Part shown: piece after piece, positions 15,778-24,767 of the stretch
Position numbering within the stretch: position 1 is the stretch's first letter
How the letters are laid out: every line of letters begins with the position of its first letter
NCBI GenBank assembly: GCA_021299735.1
Contig: JAJTEM010000029.1
Location: 1 to 33,297 of the forward strand
Direction of reading: 5' to 3'
DNA: 33,297 nucleotides
DNA from: Burkholderiales bacterium
GTDB taxonomy: Bacteria; Pseudomonadota; Gammaproteobacteria; Burkholderiales; Burkholderiaceae_B
Made by a program: the position numbers and the translations under genes
Notes under the pieces: model-generated
Seen by the model: the letters and a program-made list of their open reading frames with translations, nothing else
Told to the model about the DNA's origin: nothing
Database searches by the model: none

Positions 15778-16782
15778 TCAAGGCACCGCGGGTGGTGTAC
15801 AGGCTTGGTTACCGTTTTGGCAGCAGCTGCTGAGAATTGACAATTGAGCTGGTGGGTTGGCATTCGGGTTGTATACACACCGAATAAAGGCGCTGCCACC
15901 GGCACCCGCACCGCCACCTGCATCAGCATCAACCGCCACAAACCGATAGCCTACCGGTGTATCGTTGAAAATAACCGTGGAGCATGAATTGCTGTTTTGA
16001 ACCCAATTCAGGGTACGGTTGCCGCGGCAGAAATCAACATCAGGAATGGGGTTGCGTACATCGTATCGGGAGGCAAGGGCGCCTACACGCACGCCCGGTA
16101 TGCCCGCCGGGGTGTTTGCATCACTTGAGTTATTGCCATCGAGATCCAGCGATACCGTGAAATTACCGCCTGCGCTGGTTGCAGGAGTGTTGGCTTGCAA
16201 TGTTACAAATCCGTTGCCACCCATGAAGCCCAGCATATCGCCGGCAATGTCATTGTCGAATTCGCCGGCGGCACTGTTTTGTCCACCAATCGTGACGGGT
16301 TGGCTTAAGGTGATATAGCCCTCAATGCGGCAGTTGTCGGCTGCTATGGAGCAGCCTGCCGGTAAAATTGAAAGGCGGGTAATAAATTGTCCGTTCGATG
16401 CGGCAGGGCGATTCACGAAACTAGACGGCAACAAGCCTATATCAATCAAATTTTCGATGGTTGGTGTCAGTTTGCTGCCTTCATTACCCGAAACAGGGTT
16501 TTCAGGAATCGTGACATCGGTAATGCCGTCGTTGTTCAAATCGATCTGTAAATCGCCCGGGGCAGAAATGCCGCGCCGGTACAAATCGGTGTAGGAATTT
16601 AGTGCATCGCCAACCTGGTTGAGTTGGTCTGCCTGTATTTTTGCGACCGAGGATTTTGCGGAACGTGCTTGCTGTTGAACCACAGCGAAGGCAATGACAG
16701 CACTGATGATGAGCACCAGCGCCAATTCGATGCTAAGAAAGCCGGCGTGCCTTGCGTTGCTGTGTTTCGGTGAGTCAAGCAT
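15778..16782 (-). CDS. pilV: PilV-like type IVb minor pilin / tip adhesin
   Basis: A 334-residue protein with a type IV prepilin N-terminus. A short leader ends in Gly14; the mature protein starts Phe15 with Glu19 at position +5, then a long hydrophobic helix (FLSIELALVLIISAVIAFAVV). The large C-terminal part is Gly/Asn/Asp-rich with many cysteines (CSIAADNC, CRGN, CVYN, SSCCQNGNQAC). This size and position after pilS match PilV of R64, the tip adhesin whose C-terminus decides recipient specificity. Here no shufflon repeats or recombinase follow. The last bases overlap the peptidase gene region (TGATCATG), so translation is coupled. AAGG precedes the ATG. Confidence 0.78.
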   Translation of the reverse strand: MLDSPKHSNARHAGFLSIELALVLIISAVIAFAVVQQQARSAKSSVAKIQADQLNQVGDALNSYTDLYRRGISAPGDLQIDLNNDGITDVTIPENPVSGNEGSKLTPTIENLIDIGLLPSSFVNRPAASNGQFITRLSILPAGCSIAADNCRIEGYITLSQPVTIGGQNSAAGEFDNDIAGDMLGFMGGNGFVTLQANTPATSAGGNFTVSLDLDGNNSSDANTPAGIPGVRVGALASRYDVRNPIPDVDFCRGNRTLNWVQNSNSCSTVIFNDTPVGYRFVAVDADAGGGAGAGGSAFIRCVYNPNANPPAQLSILSSCCQNGNQACTPPAVP

Positions 16783-16808
16783 GAGTCATTTGCCTTGATT
16801 CAAATAAA

Positions 16809-16835
16809 CAAGGGGGCAAAAAAGCTGCCCCCTTG
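16809..16835 (-). terminator. Strong hairpin between pilS and pilV
   Basis: CAAGGGGGCA (16809-16818) pairs with TGCCCCCTTG (16826-16835) around a 7-base loop. On the minus strand it follows the pilS stop and is followed by TTTATTTG. It probably acts as a partial terminator that keeps the major pilin more abundant than the minor pilin and peptidase. Confidence 0.72.
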
Positions 16836-16855
16836 GTGAGTTTGATCCGATTGGG

Positions 16856-17407
16856 TTAACGACGGCCGAAGGTGATGTCGAGGTCTGCAACTACATCAGG
16901 GTCTGTGCCACAGACTGTTCCCGCATTTGCCAGGCTCATCGGACCATTCGTCTCGAGATCCCAAGTTCCTACCGAACCATTTGCAATGTTTGTAGCTGCG
17001 GTACCAATTGCAAGAACGATATCTGTGCACTGGTCACCTTCTACTCCATCCCATGATAAAACCGCAAGGTTAACTGCATCTGTTCCGTCAGCTGCTAGTC
17101 CGATTGGTTGCCCGTAGCTGTTGAGTTGATCGTTAGATTGAAGGATGCCTAGTGTGGCTGCTAGATCAGCCGTCAGTCCTGTATAGCCCGCAGCCCCACC
17201 GTTAATACCAACTTTTTGCTTAGTCTCGCTGATCACTTCCGTAATCTGCTTGATGTTGTCCTGTACTTCAGTGCGGCGTGCGTTGTTCTGGAATGCAATA
17301 AAAGCTGCAGCAGCGACAATCGCTGCAATGATCAAGCCAATTGAAACTTCGATTAGGGTAATACCGCTTTGTTTGCGGCGGGCATTCAGTGTGTGCGATG
17401 TGGTCAT
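16856..17407 (-). CDS. pilS: PilS-like type IVb major pilin
   Basis: Structural subunit of the thin pilus. The 183-residue protein has the prepilin motif: basic leader ending in Gly15, mature Ile16-Thr-Leu-Ile-Glu20 with Glu at +5, then the hydrophobic helix (VSIGLIIAAIVAAAAFIAF). The globular domain is rich in Gly, Ala, Thr and Asn. Two cysteines, one in GDQCTD and one in TVCGTD, can form the D-region disulfide of type IV pilins. It lies after pilR and before pilV, as in R64. The ATG is preceded by GAGAGGAATCAGACC. A strong hairpin follows the stop and a 24-bp palindrome lies upstream, so it has its own promoter region. Confidence 0.88.
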   Translation of the reverse strand: MTTSHTLNARRKQSGITLIEVSIGLIIAAIVAAAAFIAFQNNARRTEVQDNIKQITEVISETKQKVGINGGAAGYTGLTADLAATLGILQSNDQLNSYGQPIGLAADGTDAVNLAVLSWDGVEGDQCTDIVLAIGTAATNIANGSVGTWDLETNGPMSLANAGTVCGTDPDVVADLDITFGRR

Positions 17408-17458
17408 GGTCTGATTCCTCTCGAAGGTAAATTATGTAGTACAAGTTGGCCCAAGTGT

Positions 17459-17482
17459 TTCGTATATATACCAACATACGAA
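17459..17482. promoter_or_regulatory. 24-bp palindrome upstream of pilS (copy 1)
   Basis: TTCGTAT and ATACGAA form perfect 7-bp arms around a 10-base AT-rich spacer, 52 bases upstream of the pilS ATG. A second copy at 24768-24791 matches it at 21 of 24 positions. This suggests a dimeric transcription factor site shared by the two pilus transcription units. Confidence 0.65.
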
Positions 17483-17522
17483 TTAATTGTAGAACAATCA
17501 GGTGTGTTGTCAAGCACTTATT

Positions 17523-18674
17523 TCAACGTATGCGCTGCATTCTTTTCACGGGGTCCAGTTCTTCGGTCATGCTTTGGCTGATCGACAACTGGCCCACATA
17601 CAAAAACACCACCACAGCTGCAGCTGCACTCAGTAACACGGCATTCAGGCCCTTGGCCGTTGTGCCAATTTCATTGCGAATTTCTTCACCGCCTTCTGTA
17701 CCCAGTTGAATCAAAATTTTGTCGAACTGCGGGTTGTTACGAATGGTGGTTGCCAAGCGTGCGAGTAACTTCGGGCTCATTAGCCCTTTGCTGAATGCGG
17801 GTATGTAATCGGTGGGCGCCACATTCAAGTGGTTCATGATCTTTTTTAGATGCCAGCGCATCCAGGGGTCGGCATTGCGTTTCAGTGTATCCAGTGCCGA
17901 CGATAAAGTAGCGCCACTTTTGAGCAACACCGCCAGCGAAGTAACAAGCAGGCTGACCTGAAAGTCGCGGTAAATGGACAGTGGCAATAAAAACGGAGCA
18001 ACCGGAAACAGCAAAAACCCCCAGCCTTGCGGCACCTGCTCCAGTTTGCTGCGCAAATTGCCCTTCCAGCGGGGCAAGGCATAGGTAAATGCTGTAATGG
18101 CACCGATGACGCAAGCCACAATCAACCCGCCATGCGAAGCGAGTACCTCTGCAACAATTCGCACCGACATATTGAATGGTGTCCACACCTCTGGCGGGGC
18201 CACTTTCACAATAATTGGAATGGACTGAGTGGCAAGCACGTAGCTAAAACCTGCTACACCGGGTATTAGTACCATGGGTGGGAAAATGGCTTTCCAAATA
18301 ACGCTTTTCGCTTCTTTTTGCGATTTAATCGCTGCGGCCAGTGCTCTCAGCGTGCCCGGTTTGTCTCTGGCTTCGTCGACCGCGGCCAACATCATTCGGT
18401 CGTTCTGGGGCATTACTGTGCCCAGAATTTGGCTAATCAAAAAATCGTCGCCCAAACTGAGTTTGCGAACCATCAGCTTGAAGGCCGCTTCCCGGCTACT
18501 GTTTCGGGTCCGTTTGTGGCGAGCAATTTTAAGTTCTTCTTCCAGAAAGGTTTTGAACTGCTCCTTGTTTTCAATTGATTTGGCAAGTTGCTCGTAAAAA
18601 GCTTCGCGTTTGCCCCGAAAGTCCATCAGGTTGATGGCATTGAAAAAGTTGGTGAATTTCTTTTTGAATGTCAT
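17523..18674 (-). CDS. pilR: PilR-like inner-membrane platform protein (GspF/T2SSF family)
   Basis: The platform protein of type IV pili and type II secretion couples the cytoplasmic ATPase to pilin insertion. The 383 residues carry three hydrophobic segments at about 131-151, 182-200 and 345-365, with two cytoplasmic blocks (the GspF repeat, one containing LAVLLKSGATLSSALDTLKRNA). The second block ends with EGGEEIRNEIGTT before the last helix. It starts two bases after the stop of the ATPase gene (pilQ), with which it must work, and precedes the major pilin by about 115 bases. The length is close to R64 PilR. Confidence 0.9.
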   Translation of the reverse strand: MTFKKKFTNFFNAINLMDFRGKREAFYEQLAKSIENKEQFKTFLEEELKIARHKRTRNSSREAAFKLMVRKLSLGDDFLISQILGTVMPQNDRMMLAAVDEARDKPGTLRALAAAIKSQKEAKSVIWKAIFPPMVLIPGVAGFSYVLATQSIPIIVKVAPPEVWTPFNMSVRIVAEVLASHGGLIVACVIGAITAFTYALPRWKGNLRSKLEQVPQGWGFLLFPVAPFLLPLSIYRDFQVSLLVTSLAVLLKSGATLSSALDTLKRNADPWMRWHLKKIMNHLNVAPTDYIPAFSKGLMSPKLLARLATTIRNNPQFDKILIQLGTEGGEEIRNEIGTTAKGLNAVLLSAAAAVVVFLYVGQLSISQSMTEELDPVKRMQRIR

Positions 18675-18676
18675 GT

Positions 18677-20407
18677 TCAGTTGTAAGTCGCGGTTTCAGC
18701 GCGATCAGCGTCGTTCATGATTTCAAACCGGTCAAAACTGTCAAAGCGTTCGCAATGGCGTGGGTCAACATCGCCTTGCAATGCCTTGAACAGCGTGTGT
18801 TCAAATACGGTTTTGCCATCCATGTTTTCAGATTTGAAGTTGCCATCCGATTTTGAGCGGTAGTACATCATCGCTTCATAGTCCTTTCCCTGGCGAATCA
18901 GGTTCAGCCATTTCCGGTCGGGCGTCAAAATTTCAGCAACCACGCTTAGGCCAGCTGTACCGCGGTGTTTGCACTTTGGGCAGCCACCTTGCTTTTTGAA
19001 ATAAAACAGGTCACGTTCCAGTTCAAAGCGGCTTTCCAGTGTGTCGAGTATTTCAAGTACATGCTCCGAATCGGGCATGCCTTGCCGGTATAAGCGGCCA
19101 CCAATTTTGCAGTGAGGGCATAGTTTGGGTACAAGGGCCTGGTAAACCAGCAGGGTCAAAATATTCGGGTTGGTCAGCACATCGCGGCTCATCCCGATTT
19201 CTTCGTTGGTCAGGCGCGGCACAATGCCCGATATCAAATGCGCATGCACGGTACCGCAGGCCATGTGACCCGTTTCAACAATTTGTTGCGCTGAAATGGC
19301 TGTGGCCGGGTCGCGAATCTCTCCCATCAGTACACAGCCAGGGTCGGCACGCATCAGGCCTGCTACCACCTCAGCATATTTCGCGGCCGAACCTTTGCGG
19401 TCCAGCAAATCACGTTGTATTGGAATTTGGTGAACGCCACGCAGCGGGTATTCCACCGGGTCTTCAATGGAGTAAAAAGCGTCTGTGCCGTTGCTTGGGT
19501 GCGTTTCAATAAAGGTTTTGAGTGTGGTGGTTTTACCGGAACCGGTTACACCAGCGAAAATGATGGTACCCGAAGGTGTGTTGGATGCACTTTTCAACTG
19601 CTTGATGTGCGAGGGTGCATAACCCAGCTGCTCATAGCTCAGTGTGGGTGCATCAATGTCGACATACAGCAAGCGACAGACCACCTTAATGCCAGCCCAG
19701 CCCCGCATGGATTGATAACGCATTGCCACTCGTTTTCCACCCACCTCGCGCGCTGCGATCATGCAGTACAGGTTCTCGCCAACAGAGAACTGGCTGTTGC
19801 TGTTTGAACCTTTCCCCGATGCGTTGTTGTAAGCCCAGGCGACAGCGCGTTCAGCTTGCAGTGGCGTGTACACCCCACCTTGTTGGTCACGCAAGAATTC
19901 AAGTTCACCATCCACGCGCAGCTTTACTTCAGCAATGTTGTTAACCACTTGCACGTGAATGTCGGTTGCACGTTCCTGCACTGCTGTTGCCACCCACGAT
20001 TCGAAAATTTCCCTGGCTTTTGATTGTGATAAACCATGGTCATCTTCCTTGTCTCTTTCATCGATATTGGTTCGTGAGTTTTCAATTAAATGCCCGATCA
20101 CACCAGCGACACAGCCTATCTCGGGGCGTTCGAACGTGAATTTTTCAGCGATCAGTTTGCCGCGCAAGTGGGATATGAAAGGGCGAATTAAAGAGATTTT
20201 TTCGATGTCGTACAAAATAATGGCACGCTTGACACCGGTTTCAATAGCGCACACATGTTTTTCTACAGCAGCAGGAAGTTTCAGCACTGATCCTGCACTG
20301 CCATCGGTCAGAACGCGTGAAAAGGCGGGTAAATCACTGAGTTTTTCTATTTCAAATGATCTGTCCGATTGCCTGGTCAATACAGTTAAATCGGTATCTC
20401 GTTTCAT
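18677..20407 (-). CDS. pilQ: PilQ-like pilus assembly ATPase (GspE/PilB family)
   Basis: The hexameric assembly ATPase that powers pilus extension. The Walker A motif (GVTGSGKTTTL) lies near residue 286, an Asp box with IEDPVEYP follows, then Walker B (GCVLMGEIRD) and a His-box (GHMACGTVHAH). Two CxxC pairs (LCPHC and GCPKC) form the zinc-binding element seen in GspE-type ATPases. Upstream of the ATPase core is a domain with DIHVQV. A TTG at 20413 would add two residues; I choose the ATG at 20407 because GTGAGG lies eight bases before it, just after the pilP stop (TGATCATG). The gene lies between pilP and pilR as in R64. Confidence 0.95.
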   Translation of the reverse strand: MKRDTDLTVLTRQSDRSFEIEKLSDLPAFSRVLTDGSAGSVLKLPAAVEKHVCAIETGVKRAIILYDIEKISLIRPFISHLRGKLIAEKFTFERPEIGCVAGVIGHLIENSRTNIDERDKEDDHGLSQSKAREIFESWVATAVQERATDIHVQVVNNIAEVKLRVDGELEFLRDQQGGVYTPLQAERAVAWAYNNASGKGSNSNSQFSVGENLYCMIAAREVGGKRVAMRYQSMRGWAGIKVVCRLLYVDIDAPTLSYEQLGYAPSHIKQLKSASNTPSGTIIFAGVTGSGKTTTLKTFIETHPSNGTDAFYSIEDPVEYPLRGVHQIPIQRDLLDRKGSAAKYAEVVAGLMRADPGCVLMGEIRDPATAISAQQIVETGHMACGTVHAHLISGIVPRLTNEEIGMSRDVLTNPNILTLLVYQALVPKLCPHCKIGGRLYRQGMPDSEHVLEILDTLESRFELERDLFYFKKQGGCPKCKHRGTAGLSVVAEILTPDRKWLNLIRQGKDYEAMMYYRSKSDGNFKSENMDGKTVFEHTLFKALQGDVDPRHCERFDSFDRFEIMNDADRAETATYN

Positions 20408-20409
20408 GA

Positions 20410-20943
20410 TCAAAACCTCACTTGCGCGCCCACAGCAACATGCTGCGTATTGCCGTTGCTCGCGACCAGTTCAAGTCCGTCCTGGGTTATTCTTTTAACG
20501 CTGAATTTTCCAATTTGTTCACCTTCGCGTAGCGTGCGCACGTCTCGACTTGTTGTTTGAATTTCAGCCGTCATTGCGCCGGCAGTGCCATACACACCCA
20601 GCAGGGTATTGGCTGAAATGGCCGGCGCTGGTTTGTTGGAAATTCGAACTGGGGCAGCGGCTGGTTTGCTTGCAACGACCGCTGCTGGTGCGGTGGCCTG
20701 CGGTTTGCTGGCTGGGCTGGTTACGCCTCCCGCAGTTTTCAGTGCGGCTTGCAATTCTTCCCGCATGGTTTTTTCTTCTTGCAGCCTTTGAATTTCAGCA
20801 AGTGTTTTGATGTTCAGGGGCACCGTTACCCCGTTGAGCTTGATATTTTCAACAGGGGTCACCGCCGTTTTGTTTTCTTGTGCATTCACGCTGTTCAACG
20901 CCAGCGCAGCAAGCACGCCACCCAATAAATGATTAATACGCAT
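20410..20943 (-). CDS. pilP: PilP-like type IVb pilus biogenesis protein
   Basis: A 177-residue periplasmic protein with a signal peptide (MRINHLLGGVLAALALNSVNA). A segment with a helical region (LAEIQRLQEEKTMREEL) is followed by an Ala/Pro-rich linker and a C-terminal beta domain (LLGVYGTAGAMTAEIQT, then LREGEQIGKFSVKRI and LVASNGNTQHVAVG). This is the layout of R64-type PilP, which links the inner-membrane complex to the secretin. It overlaps the pilO stop by 11 bases and abuts pilQ, so the three are translationally coupled. Confidence 0.8.
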   Translation of the reverse strand: MRINHLLGGVLAALALNSVNAQENKTAVTPVENIKLNGVTVPLNIKTLAEIQRLQEEKTMREELQAALKTAGGVTSPASKPQATAPAAVVASKPAAAPVRISNKPAPAISANTLLGVYGTAGAMTAEIQTTSRDVRTLREGEQIGKFSVKRITQDGLELVASNGNTQHVAVGAQVRF

Positions 20944-22222
20944 ACAGTGCTCCCTTCAATGTCACCATCACGGCGGCATCCAGGTTTTTGGGTTCAATCT
21001 TCATGGAAATCTGATTCCAGTAGATTCCGGCTGGGTATCGATCCAGAAAGTCTTTCATTAAGGTAAGGCTGCCTGTTACTTCGGTGGCATGTCGGTTCAC
21101 CGACACATTGACTGGAATGCTCTTGAAGCCTGTGGGCCAGGTTTGCCCTTGCGCATCTACTTTGAACTGGATACCTGCTTTTTGCCAGGCTTGCTGTTCC
21201 AGATAAAGCAGTTCACTGGCCTCCTGTTTTTTCGGCAAATCCTGCAATTGTTGAACACCTCTGGAGGCCATGTCGTATGAAAACGAGAACTTCAGCTTGT
21301 TGACATCTTTCGGATCAGGGCTGCTTTGCTGGTTATTCAAAAAGCTTACCAATTCTTGTGTGTAGCCCCCTTGCGATTGCCATTCGCTAGTGCACTTGCC
21401 CAAGTTGCACTGAATGCTCTCCAGCAACCAGCCACGTGCCATGAAGGGCTGCTCGCTAAGCAGGTTTAGCATTTCAATTACATCTGTGTTGGCAAGGCCC
21501 ATGTTGCGCTGGTCAACTGCAAGTTTTTTCAAATATTGTGGGGTTTGTATACTGGATTGAGCTTGCTTCATTCTCGCTTCGCGGGCACTGGCTTCCAGGT
21601 ATTCGTTACCGCCGTATGCACCGCCTGCCAGTAACATAACCACTGCGAGCAGGGCGGAGGCCTTGATCAAATCGGTGGGTAAACCAACCAAAGCATGTTT
21701 TTTGCTAAAGTTGCCCAAGCGGGCTGTGAGGTCCAGCGGAAGTGCACTTGGAAACAACTCTGGTGCATTGCTGTATACGAGGTATTCCGAGCTTTCGATC
21801 GAGCCATTGGTGTAAGTGTTTACGGTGCTGAGCACTTCGGTATCACTACCGATAAAGTCCATGGTTGGTGCACCTTGTTCAATCACCACCAGGGCAAGCT
21901 GACCCTTCTTGCTTCCTTCATCTATGCGAATTGCATAAATGGCGTGTTCCTTTTCATTCTGAGTGGCCAGCATGGCGGCCAGGCTGTACACCTGCCCGGT
22001 GCGTTCCTCATCGGAAATATCAGGGTCAAAGTTGTAAAGGCCCAGGTACTCATTTTCACTGCCTTTGAGCAGAATATGTTTGGTGGCGTCAATCCGATCT
22101 GCATATTCCCGAATATCTGCAATCCGTTTGCTGTAGCTTGAGCGCGCCAGTGGCTGCCAGTTCAAGCCAGCGATGTAGGCTTTTTTTCCAAGCTGATGAA
22201 CTACCGCAGACTGCTCAGGCAT
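20933..22222 (-). CDS. pilO: PilO-like type IVb pilus protein
   Basis: Inner-membrane alignment protein of the pilus, 429 residues. A soluble N-terminal domain of about 180 residues (AYIAGLNWQPLA..., then YSLAAMLATQNEKEHAIYAIRIDEG) precedes one membrane helix at 184-205 (LIKASALLAVVMLLAGGAYGG). The periplasmic domain follows, with a Cys pair (IQCNLGKCTSEW) and a C-terminal ferredoxin-like part (VTGSLTLMKDFLDRYP...). This matches the PilO of R64 (and BfpL-like proteins), which is larger than the PilO of type IVa systems. It lies between pilN and pilP, 15 bases after the pilN stop. Confidence 0.85.
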   Translation of the reverse strand: MPEQSAVVHQLGKKAYIAGLNWQPLARSSYSKRIADIREYADRIDATKHILLKGSENEYLGLYNFDPDISDEERTGQVYSLAAMLATQNEKEHAIYAIRIDEGSKKGQLALVVIEQGAPTMDFIGSDTEVLSTVNTYTNGSIESSEYLVYSNAPELFPSALPLDLTARLGNFSKKHALVGLPTDLIKASALLAVVMLLAGGAYGGNEYLEASAREARMKQAQSSIQTPQYLKKLAVDQRNMGLANTDVIEMLNLLSEQPFMARGWLLESIQCNLGKCTSEWQSQGGYTQELVSFLNNQQSSPDPKDVNKLKFSFSYDMASRGVQQLQDLPKKQEASELLYLEQQAWQKAGIQFKVDAQGQTWPTGFKSIPVNVSVNRHATEVTGSLTLMKDFLDRYPAGIYWNQISMKIEPKNLDAAVMVTLKGALYAY

Positions 22223-22237
22223 GGCGAATCCCCGTGC

Positions 22238-24001
22238 TTACAGCACCACCGCGCGAACCAGAACGATGAAGTTCTCTCGCATGGTGGACAGGTTGCGTGA
22301 ACCACCAGCCAGCAATGGTGCTTGTTCAGTCAGCTTTCGTTCGGTGAAACCAGACACATCGCGTGACAGGCCAGTGATTGCCATTACTTCGCCGGGTCGA
22401 AGTGCGATGGTGTACTGGTCAGAAATGCTGCTCGTGTTGGGGGTTTGAACACGTTGTAATGTTTCACCACTGCCTGTGGTAATTTCAAGCAGGCTGGTCA
22501 GGTCCGACAAACTGATACCCATTTTTAACATAATGGTGTTGTTGTCTAGAATAAATGGCATGGCCGCAAACTGATCACCGGTTGTAATTTCATCGGTGGT
22601 CAAGCCCGGCACACCCGTGCCGCCACCAAGTGCACCCGAGGAGGCGGGTTTGGTCTCCGACAAATAACCGGTTGTAGTAAGCCGTGCCTTACGTGCCCAT
22701 TGCCTGTTTAATGCAACCAGTGAAATAGGACGGTGCTGAACATTGTCGCCAATTTCATTCAAGGCCTGCACAATGGCGGAGCTGCCACCAAAGCGTTGAT
22801 TAGTCTGGCTGTTAGGGCCACCTTGGCCCGGGATAAAATTTTGCAGTGCTTCAGGAATGGTCAATGCAACCAGGCCAGCTTCAGGCCCTACCAGTGAATC
22901 TGGTGACAACACGCCAATGCCGTAACGTTGGGAAAGGCTTCTGAAAAATACATCCCAGTTCACACCCTGTTGATCGTCTTTTCTCGACATCACTGAATAA
23001 ATATCGAGTTGTACATGCACCTGTTTCAACATGTTTGCATTTTCGGCACGTATTAAATCGCGCACCTGGGTTTGCATGTCACGGCTTGTTTTAACCATGA
23101 CTCGGCCTGTGCCTTCTGCAACAATTACCTCTGAACCGGGTACAGAGGAAACCATGCGATTGATCACCTCCAGAATGCTGGCCTGTCCGTCGACTTTTCC
23201 TTTCTCGGACACACTCAAATTCGAATTGCTTTGTACCTCGTTACCGCGCACCCGGCCTTGTGTGCCGCTGCTCATTGCGTATTCATAGCCATTGGGGAAG
23301 GACGCAAGTTCATACATGGCAGTGGTGTAACGCATGATGACAATCGAATTGTCACGGTATTCCCAAGACAAACCAAGTTTGTCAGTGGTGTTGTTCAAAA
23401 AATCAATCAGCGTGCCGTCCCAATTCATGGCCACAGCACCCACGGTGGTGCGGGGCGCCAGGGCCACGCTGTCAGTTGCCACTGGGGTTACGGTTGGCGG
23501 GGCTGCCTCGGCAGGGGTGCTGACAGGGGGCAATTGGCGTGCACCACGCCGTGGTTCAGCGCTTACCGGGGTGTTGAATACGTCTTGCTGAATGCGTACA
23601 GGAATACCCACCATTTGGGTCAAGCGGGCCGCCACGGTATTCAAATCGACAGGCCGCCCTTTGTCTGCAAAATTCATTTTGTAGGTTTCATGAAAAATTG
23701 CAGGCAATTTGTCGTCGTCGTTCACATGTACGAATGTGCCACCAATCCAGCTTTTGCTGGCTCGCTTCAAAACCTTCGCGTTTTGTTGTTGCCTGGCTTG
23801 TTCCTCGGCGTACTGTCGACCACCGCGAAATGAGCCGTTCGTTTGCAGGCTGGTGTTGACCTGCTCAACTTTCCGAACTCCATTGTCGTTGTCTGCTTGA
23901 ACCTCAGCCTTGATCTGCGGGCCGGTGCATGCCGCTGTTCCCAAGCTGAGCAATGCCACAATTGCAGTGCATAACAATTTTTTGTTCAGTGGTGTGTTCA
24001 T
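22238..24001 (-). CDS. pilN: PilN-like outer-membrane secretin lipoprotein
   Basis: Secretin that forms the outer-membrane pore for the thin pilus, 587 residues. It has a lipoprotein signal with lipobox LGTAAC (lipid on Cys25), as in PilN/BfpB. Visible parts are an N-terminal domain (LNTVAARLTQMVGIPVRIQQDVF), a VMVKTSRDMQTQVRDLI domain, a GNPLS-type C-terminal beta domain (VSVSEKGKVDG, MVSSVPGSEVIVAEG), and the C-terminal VMAITGLSRDVSG block, typical of secretins. It follows the pilL-like gene by 3 bases and precedes pilO. Its stop and the start of pilO are 15 bases apart. Confidence 0.92.
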   Translation of the reverse strand: MNTPLNKKLLCTAIVALLSLGTAACTGPQIKAEVQADNDNGVRKVEQVNTSLQTNGSFRGGRQYAEEQARQQQNAKVLKRASKSWIGGTFVHVNDDDKLPAIFHETYKMNFADKGRPVDLNTVAARLTQMVGIPVRIQQDVFNTPVSAEPRRGARQLPPVSTPAEAAPPTVTPVATDSVALAPRTTVGAVAMNWDGTLIDFLNNTTDKLGLSWEYRDNSIVIMRYTTAMYELASFPNGYEYAMSSGTQGRVRGNEVQSNSNLSVSEKGKVDGQASILEVINRMVSSVPGSEVIVAEGTGRVMVKTSRDMQTQVRDLIRAENANMLKQVHVQLDIYSVMSRKDDQQGVNWDVFFRSLSQRYGIGVLSPDSLVGPEAGLVALTIPEALQNFIPGQGGPNSQTNQRFGGSSAIVQALNEIGDNVQHRPISLVALNRQWARKARLTTTGYLSETKPASSGALGGGTGVPGLTTDEITTGDQFAAMPFILDNNTIMLKMGISLSDLTSLLEITTGSGETLQRVQTPNTSSISDQYTIALRPGEVMAITGLSRDVSGFTERKLTEQAPLLAGGSRNLSTMRENFIVLVRAVVL

Positions 24002-24004
24002 GTT

Positions 24005-24712
24005 TTAACGGCACTCTTCTTTTTGATCGCCCAATCGAGTAATGCGTAGCAATGGCGGTTCGTTGTTATAAACGCAGGCCTCCAGGGGGTATTCGCTGTT
24101 TTTGATTCCGGGTGTTTCAAGCACCTGCTCAACTGCATATTCAAATGTGCCCGAGAATGTAGTGCCTGCCGCAATCATCACGTAACGGTCGGCATCCCAG
24201 CGAAAGGTGTAACCAGCCTCCTTTGCCCAACGGCGAATGGCTTTGTCTAGCCTGCCATCTTCAACCCGTAATTCCCATTGAATTGCTCGTGGTGTAACCA
24301 CCAGCTTTACGTTCTCCTGTTTCATCGGCAGCGCAGCCAGTTGCTCAGTTTGCGCAATTAACTTGGGAGGAAGATCAACAACGAAAACATCGGAAGAGGG
24401 GGTTTGCATCGCAAGCTGTATGTTGCTGGTTTTTTGTGTAGCAGCACTTGGAAGTGTTGGCTCAAGGCTAGCTTGCGCAAATGCTGCGAAGCCACTTGTT
24501 TGCGGCGCTGGGTTTGGTGCGTCGTGTCTGGCCAGTTCCACATTGCGTGACATTAACTCATCTGCAAAGTACGGAATGTGTTCTTCTGATTTTTCAGCCA
24601 CCACTGGGGTGGTCCGTGCCTGAATATCTGCAGCGGCTCCTGCATCCCCACCTGTTTCGCCAGTTGTGTTCCATGCCATTAACGCGATGGCAAGACCAAG
24701 AGCAAATTCCAT
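24005..24712 (-). CDS. PilL/TcpQ-like pilus biogenesis protein
   Basis: A 235-residue protein with an N-terminal hydrophobic segment (MEFALGLAIALMAW), a Pro/Ala/Gln-rich middle and a C-terminal domain (about 130-235) with the TcpQ-like pattern: VTPRAIQWELRVEDGRLDKAIRRWAKEAGYTFRWD and the Cys pair in LEACVYNN...EECR. TcpQ and PilL help stabilise or place the secretin. It is the first pilus gene after the 24-bp palindrome. AGAAGG lies about ten bases before the ATG. R64 PilL is longer; this would be a short form. Confidence 0.65.
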   Translation of the reverse strand: MEFALGLAIALMAWNTTGETGGDAGAAADIQARTTPVVAEKSEEHIPYFADELMSRNVELARHDAPNPAPQTSGFAAFAQASLEPTLPSAATQKTSNIQLAMQTPSSDVFVVDLPPKLIAQTEQLAALPMKQENVKLVVTPRAIQWELRVEDGRLDKAIRRWAKEAGYTFRWDADRYVMIAAGTTFSGTFEYAVEQVLETPGIKNSEYPLEACVYNNEPPLLRITRLGDQKEECR

Positions 24713-24767
24713 ATTCGTTTTACCTTCTTCGTATGGATCAGTATTCAGCGATTGTGCGATTTTATAA

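Noticed and set aside
15700..15900. Possible shufflon after pilV
   Set aside because: No repeated inverted sfx-like sites, no alternative pilV C-terminal cassettes and no tyrosine recombinase gene; the next gene is a peptidase.
17408..17460. Sigma-54 promoter before pilS (TTGGGCC...CTTGTA)
   Set aside because: The GG-to-GC spacing is short by two bases and the GC element is missing; a weak sigma-70 -10 (CATAAT) with an activator site fits better.
22238..24001. Reading the secretin as a type II secretion GspD
   Set aside because: Lipobox at the N-terminus, short length and order with pilO-pilP-pilQ-pilR-pilS fit a type IVb pilus, not a full Gsp cluster.
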